In this document: positions 15,701-18,441 of the stretch, one piece after another
Numbering within the stretch: the first letter of the stretch is position 1
How the letters are laid out: every line of letters begins with the position of its first letter
Assembly: GCA_964412555.1 (NCBI GenBank)
Contig: CAYPPG010000102.1
Span: 1 to 18,441, forward strand
DNA from: CAYPPG01 sp964412555
GTDB taxonomy: Bacteria; Hinthialibacterota; Hinthialibacteria; Hinthialibacterales; Hinthialibacteraceae
Direction of reading: 5' to 3'
DNA length: 18,441 nucleotides
Program-made: the position numbers and the translations under genes
Notes under the pieces: model-generated
What the model saw: only the letters and a program-made list of their open reading frames with translations
Told to the model about the DNA's origin: nothing
The model's database searches: none

Positions 15701-16654
15701 ATCCATTGGATTTTTGATTATAACGGTAATTTGACGATCGGCAGCGATATTCTATTCGAGGATGTTCATGGAAACAGGTATCCTATTTTCTCCGATCAAT
15801 ATATTCATCCTGAACAAACGCATTTTCATCAATATTACTTCTTTCCCGAGAGAAGAACGATGAAAGAACAAGTCGTGTTGAATCACGATCCTTATGAATA
15901 TACGGCAAATAACTGGAAAGAAGGCCTTCTACTGAGCGATGCCTATAAAACACATTTAGCCGGTATGTTCCTCCAAAAATGTGCGTTATTTCCAACCGAT
16001 TTGCAGGATTCATTATCCTCTGAACTAACATCAATCCGGCAGCAATACAATCAAAAACTGGGACAGGATTTGCAAGCGCGTTTCCAAAATGAGGCCTATA
16101 GACTAAGCGGTGCTAAAAGATTGCTAGAATCATACATTACACTGGCACTCCCCCAGGTGATCAATTACCACGATTATCTGCGCGGCATGCTCTATGGCCA
16201 AGACCGGCTTCCTGATCATACCGATTTGGAAGCAAAATTGCGTAGCGGCTTTGCCGGACAATTTTCCACTTGGTGTGATTACCGGATTCGAGCATTGGAA
16301 AAAGTGTTAATGGACATCTTGTCACAAATCCAATACGAGATCGAACCGGAATACCCGATCATCGATTCTATCCTGCCTTATCTGGCCTATGTAGATGTAT
16401 TTGTTGAAAATCAGATTCAAAGTCAGAACACCTTCAATCTTGGCGACGTAACGAAAGATACATTGATCACCCCCGCCGACGCCCAAGCCGCCTTCGAGTT
16501 ATACATCCAAATCATCGCCGGCGCTCGATCCCCCAATCCCCCCTTCACCACCGGCTCCGATGAATGGCTGGCGGATTACAATCAAGACGGCATTGTAACC
16601 CCCGCCGATGCCCAGGCCATTTTCGAACAATACATACAAATTCTAAGCCAATAA
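12782..16654 (+). CDS. Secreted coiled-coil protein with duplicated module and C-terminal dockerin
   Basis: 1290 residues, family not recognised. A signal peptide with an extended basic start (1-30) precedes a long helical region (about 42-490). That region has predicted coiled coils (200-310, 395-485) and two hydrophobic stretches (119-142, 362-384) without a clear stop-transfer character. A central helical part (500-700) leads to two copies of a module of about 175 residues (715-890 and 906-1080). Matched landmarks are offset by 191 residues: LPVEVADHD/LPIDIADHS, GMGQLKC/GMGQFKC, YKGNL/YNGNL and VSDQF/FSDQY. Residues 1220-1290 are a type-I-like dockerin. Its second calcium loop is canonical (DYNQDGIVTPAD), while the first is altered (DVTKDTLITPAD, Asn and Gly replaced by Thr). 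It would dock on a cohesin, two of which are encoded by the next gene 34 bp away. Function is unknown; a structural or membrane-active role is conceivable. Confidence 0.88.
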   Translation: MAVVLKTKNWRTHFCIFLFLFLFIGDSIYSQGIENNENQSSMNWSEVNKESLREELMLELVLDKADQMDPDELASSLTKLAVIKENLNPNTNVTEGSWYADERKLLWNIYKGIEMTRHALVVGSSIAFTAIGKPELAGIVQTANSSAERLNELFFGKPLTAEDSPYLHTSDPENDKKEIVRELHQVSQENPDFKPYFEEFMNELDVKLDASLEEYASHFTETNELLTNLKNGQIDQSRLLNHLDDKINKMRNMISGFEEEIQTINGNITSIPRNILEGIGPQLESTLQKIEQEKQANQTKIKGIHSSISLLSKLGGMFDPDLERQIDIIGNSTYQLTSSLSQWRQNVDALKSLDDVNDFMAEGLGTAILTSNVIGIIGNISTLFQGRQPSAESMIFERLAALQQQIVHLGEMMNERFDRVDTSLSKIYDTITGEFAELDFEIDDIRTRLGEIESNLISFQKDVWRFEYDVLTGLRDGFRREFMENRTYILEDMIRNPDSSLISYQDFIDLYKNVYYYATLHAGDALETGNPARLTDLSRMEDDDVYQQFEVLPFHNNIDYLAAIAKHRFQVNNIPNPNTLANPMIWGKSVEPFIKLISVWPEHIPNVNEKSKRDIRNDIANLMQKGQDIKQFCRALTSISEANNYTTNPHFFQQLINNYKQRIQELDNAVSSYQQQYIYENLNERHEYTNYSFDLWYEASARNSNTLPTDYVPQLLPVEVADHDISLATLPFPLTASDIAQTKLIKYVLAEYLGMGQLKCVITDAKFQYQDYEKSNLYSYGGYAYQYTYKGNLQINYKIEFISNEGYTFQLVSDQFLSSNNVDYHHFVLSNSSLYPHRVEEITTINPYTYLQENWDTGVHLMDTFISHVTQSIVNNLSFYPTEITDLIDEATYTIQNLRPYHMPSSLPIDIADHSTQLQSIEFPLPFWDLQETDLYNHVMASACGMGQFKCLIREITFSNEEINVTRSLLTSNIHWIFDYNGNLTIGSDILFEDVHGNRYPIFSDQYIHPEQTHFHQYYFFPERRTMKEQVVLNHDPYEYTANNWKEGLLLSDAYKTHLAGMFLQKCALFPTDLQDSLSSELTSIRQQYNQKLGQDLQARFQNEAYRLSGAKRLLESYITLALPQVINYHDYLRGMLYGQDRLPDHTDLEAKLRSGFAGQFSTWCDYRIRALEKVLMDILSQIQYEIEPEYPIIDSILPYLAYVDVFVENQIQSQNTFNLGDVTKDTLITPADAQAAFELYIQIIAGARSPNPPFTTGSDEWLADYNQDGIVTPADAQAIFEQYIQILSQ
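14924..16021 (+). repeat. Coding duplication within the dockerin protein
   Basis: Codons 715-890 (14924-15451) and 906-1080 (15497-16021) encode homologous modules. Protein similarity is clear at fixed 190-191-residue spacing, while the DNA has diverged, so this is an old in-frame duplication rather than a recent tandem copy. Each copy carries one conserved Cys (760, 951) in a G-M-G-Q-x-K-C motif. Confidence 0.75.
16439..16651 (+). other. Dockerin module coding segment, composition shift
   Basis: Codons 1220-1290 encode two EF-hand-like loops with TPADAQAAFE and TPADAQAIFE helices. Base composition rises sharply compared with the rest of the gene (for example 22 G or C in the 30 bases 16471-16500). 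It closely matches the dockerin of the next gene at 17298-17510, as if the module had been acquired or kept homogeneous by exchange. Confidence 0.8.
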
Positions 16655-16688
16655 TCTATATAAATAATTTTATACAAGGAGTAAACAA

Positions 16689-18441
16689 ATGAAAAAGTAT
16701 TGCCTTTCCATCGCCGTATTCTGCATCCTCTTCACCGCAACCGGTTTCACCCAACAAATCACCGAGAATCTCGTTCAAAACGGTGGCGCCGAAACGGAAA
16801 TGACCGAATGGACGGTCACCGCCGGAAGCTGCGTCATCCGGTCGGATTACAAATTCGCCGGGGAAAGCTGTTTCGCGCTCAAAGGAGATTTCTCCAATGC
16901 CTTCCAGCGTGTCAATGTTTCTCAGTATTCACAACAGATTGATACCGGCAATGCTGAAATTATCCTGGGCGCATGGATCTATACAAAACAGTATTGTACA
17001 GCGGGGATAAAATTGCGATTCCTTGATGCCCTCGATTTCGAATTAGGCGTTTGGGAACAACGTTCCCTCAAGAGCGAAAGCCAATGGTTGGAATTTAAAT
17101 ACCGCGAGATCGTTCCTCCACCAAATACTCGTTCCATTGAATTTAACATTATGGGAGATTCAAACAGTTACAGCACGAGGCCCTATTTTGACGAGCTCTC
17201 CATGCTCTTTCGAATCGATTCATCCTCCCCTGTCTCGACACCAACGCCACTTCAACCGATTCCGGTTCCGACAGTGCCCACGCAAAGTGATGCGCTCCGC
17301 GGTGATGTCAATCAAGACGGCAGCATCACTCCTGCGGACGCCCAAGCGGCCTTCGAATTGTTCATGGATGTCGTCGGCGGAACGATTTCCGCAAATCCTC
17401 CCTTCTCAACCGGCAGCGAATTATGGCTCGCCGATTTCAACCAAGATGGAAATGTAACCCCCAGCGACGCCCAAGCCATCTTTGAAGAATATATCCGCAT
17501 CCTCAGCGGCAAAACCACCCGCAAATCAACGCGAGCGGTTTCCATCAATCCCAAAAGCGCCGAATCCTTAACCATGGATACCGTCAATGCAACTCCGGGA
17601 TCAACCGTAACCGTCCCCGTCCACATTACAGGAGCATCCGAAATCACTTCCTTCTCTTTCGCGCTGAATTATCCCACCGATCAGTTGGAATTTGTGGAAC
17701 TCGACCGCAGTGGAACGCTAACGGCAAACTATTCGACCGTCTCCCCCATCCCTGGAACCGGCAAAGTCACCGTTGCCGGATTTGCCGGTTCGGCTCCCGC
17801 AATTTCAGGAGATGGAGTACTTATCCTCGTAAAGTTCAAAGTCAAATCAACTGCAAGCGCCGGATTACAAGAAATCACCCCCAGCAATCTGATTGACGGA
17901 CTCGCAGGCGCAACTACTGCAGCGGGAGGAATCCAGGTTTCCGGCAATACAACTCCAGTTCAAAACACACCCACAGCGACTCCAATCGCTGCACAAACTC
18001 CAATCCCTACACCGCCGCCGGCAAATACTCCCACAACGTTCTCATTGGTCATGGATACCGTAAGTTCGCCGGCTGGTTCGACAGTATCCGTACCGGTACG
18101 AATCTATGAGGCGCAAACCATTACATCGTTCTCATTCAACATCAGTTTCAATACTCAGGCTTTACAATTCTTGCAAGTCAAAAAAGCGGGAACATTGACG
18201 AGTGGATTCTCTACCCTTACCGGATTTCAAAATAGCGATGGCGGCATCACCGTCGCCGGATTCGCTGGTTCCGGAGCGGCGGTAACCGGAAGCGGACTGT
18301 TCGTGGAGTTGGAATTTCAAGTCCAAACCGGTGCAAATGGATTACTTCCCATTACAATCAGCAACATGATCGACGGTTTGAAAAACGCCCAAGCAACAAA
18401 CGGCGGCATACAAATCGCCAGTGGGAATGTACACTTTACAA
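16689..18441 (+). CDS. Scaffoldin-like secreted protein: CBM-like, dockerin, two cohesins (3' truncated)
   Basis: 584 codons are visible, open at the right edge. A signal peptide (1-21) is followed by a carbohydrate-binding-like beta-sandwich (about 25-178, starting NLVQNGGAETEMTEW and ending YFDELSM). Then come a Thr/Pro linker (180-200) and a dockerin (204-274) with two canonical calcium loops, DVNQDGSITPAD and DFNQDGNVTPSD. A first cohesin (about 294-417) follows, then a TP-rich linker (418-450) and a second cohesin (about 451-578). Both cohesins start with MDTV-x-(8)-V-x-VPV, have the S-F-S-F core strand and share VAGFAGS and the N-L/M-I-D-G ending. AAGGAG lies 7 nt before ATG 16689. It starts 34 bp after the dockerin protein and belongs to the same operon. 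A dockerin and cohesins in one chain make it an adaptor or primary scaffoldin that could bind both its neighbour and another anchor. Confidence 0.9.
   Translation, partial: MKKYCLSIAVFCILFTATGFTQQITENLVQNGGAETEMTEWTVTAGSCVIRSDYKFAGESCFALKGDFSNAFQRVNVSQYSQQIDTGNAEIILGAWIYTKQYCTAGIKLRFLDALDFELGVWEQRSLKSESQWLEFKYREIVPPPNTRSIEFNIMGDSNSYSTRPYFDELSMLFRIDSSSPVSTPTPLQPIPVPTVPTQSDALRGDVNQDGSITPADAQAAFELFMDVVGGTISANPPFSTGSELWLADFNQDGNVTPSDAQAIFEEYIRILSGKTTRKSTRAVSINPKSAESLTMDTVNATPGSTVTVPVHITGASEITSFSFALNYPTDQLEFVELDRSGTLTANYSTVSPIPGTGKVTVAGFAGSAPAISGDGVLILVKFKVKSTASAGLQEITPSNLIDGLAGATTAAGGIQVSGNTTPVQNTPTATPIAAQTPIPTPPPANTPTTFSLVMDTVSSPAGSTVSVPVRIYEAQTITSFSFNISFNTQALQFLQVKKAGTLTSGFSTLTGFQNSDGGITVAGFAGSGAAVTGSGLFVELEFQVQTGANGLLPITISNMIDGLKNAQATNGGIQIASGNVHFT

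Overview
The window looks like a scaffold from an uncultured Gram-negative-type bacterium, probably metagenome-derived because it contains a run of exactly 100 N. Secreted proteins carry dockerin and cohesin modules joined by Thr/Pro linkers, there is a periplasmic-propeller sensor kinase, and IspH is of the long type. This combination is common in environmental candidate phyla, but I cannot name the phylum from the sequence alone.

Region 1 (about 1-4062) is visibly AT-rich and reads as one end of an integrated mobile element. It holds the 5' end of an unknown minus-strand gene, a ParB-like protein with its own promoter, a degenerate integrase-like protein, a divergently transcribed excisionase-type HTH protein whose Shine-Dalgarno lies in a perfect 9-bp hairpin, and a full tyrosine recombinase. 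The recombinase ends 120 bp from the 3' end of a tRNA-Trp(CCA) gene, which is the likely attachment site. The far end of the element is outside the window.

Region 2 (4063-9626) is host chromosome: tRNA-Trp, ispH (terminal step of the MEP isoprenoid pathway), then a histidine kinase and a NarL/FixJ-type response regulator on the plus strand, which form an evident two-component pair.

Region 3 (about 9627-10334) has no convincing gene. It is filled with 71-bp tandem repeats, each able to form two GC-rich hairpins, and is interrupted by the assembly gap.

Region 4 (10335 to the right edge) is a tightly packed secreted-protein operon. It encodes an exported protein with three repeated beta-sandwich units, an exported 1290-residue helical/coiled-coil protein with an internal duplication and a C-terminal dockerin, and a truncated scaffoldin-like protein (carbohydrate-binding-like domain, dockerin, at least two cohesins). 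The simplest reading is a cell-surface or extracellular cohesin-dockerin assembly. It may be controlled by the adjacent two-component system, but that link is inferred from proximity only.
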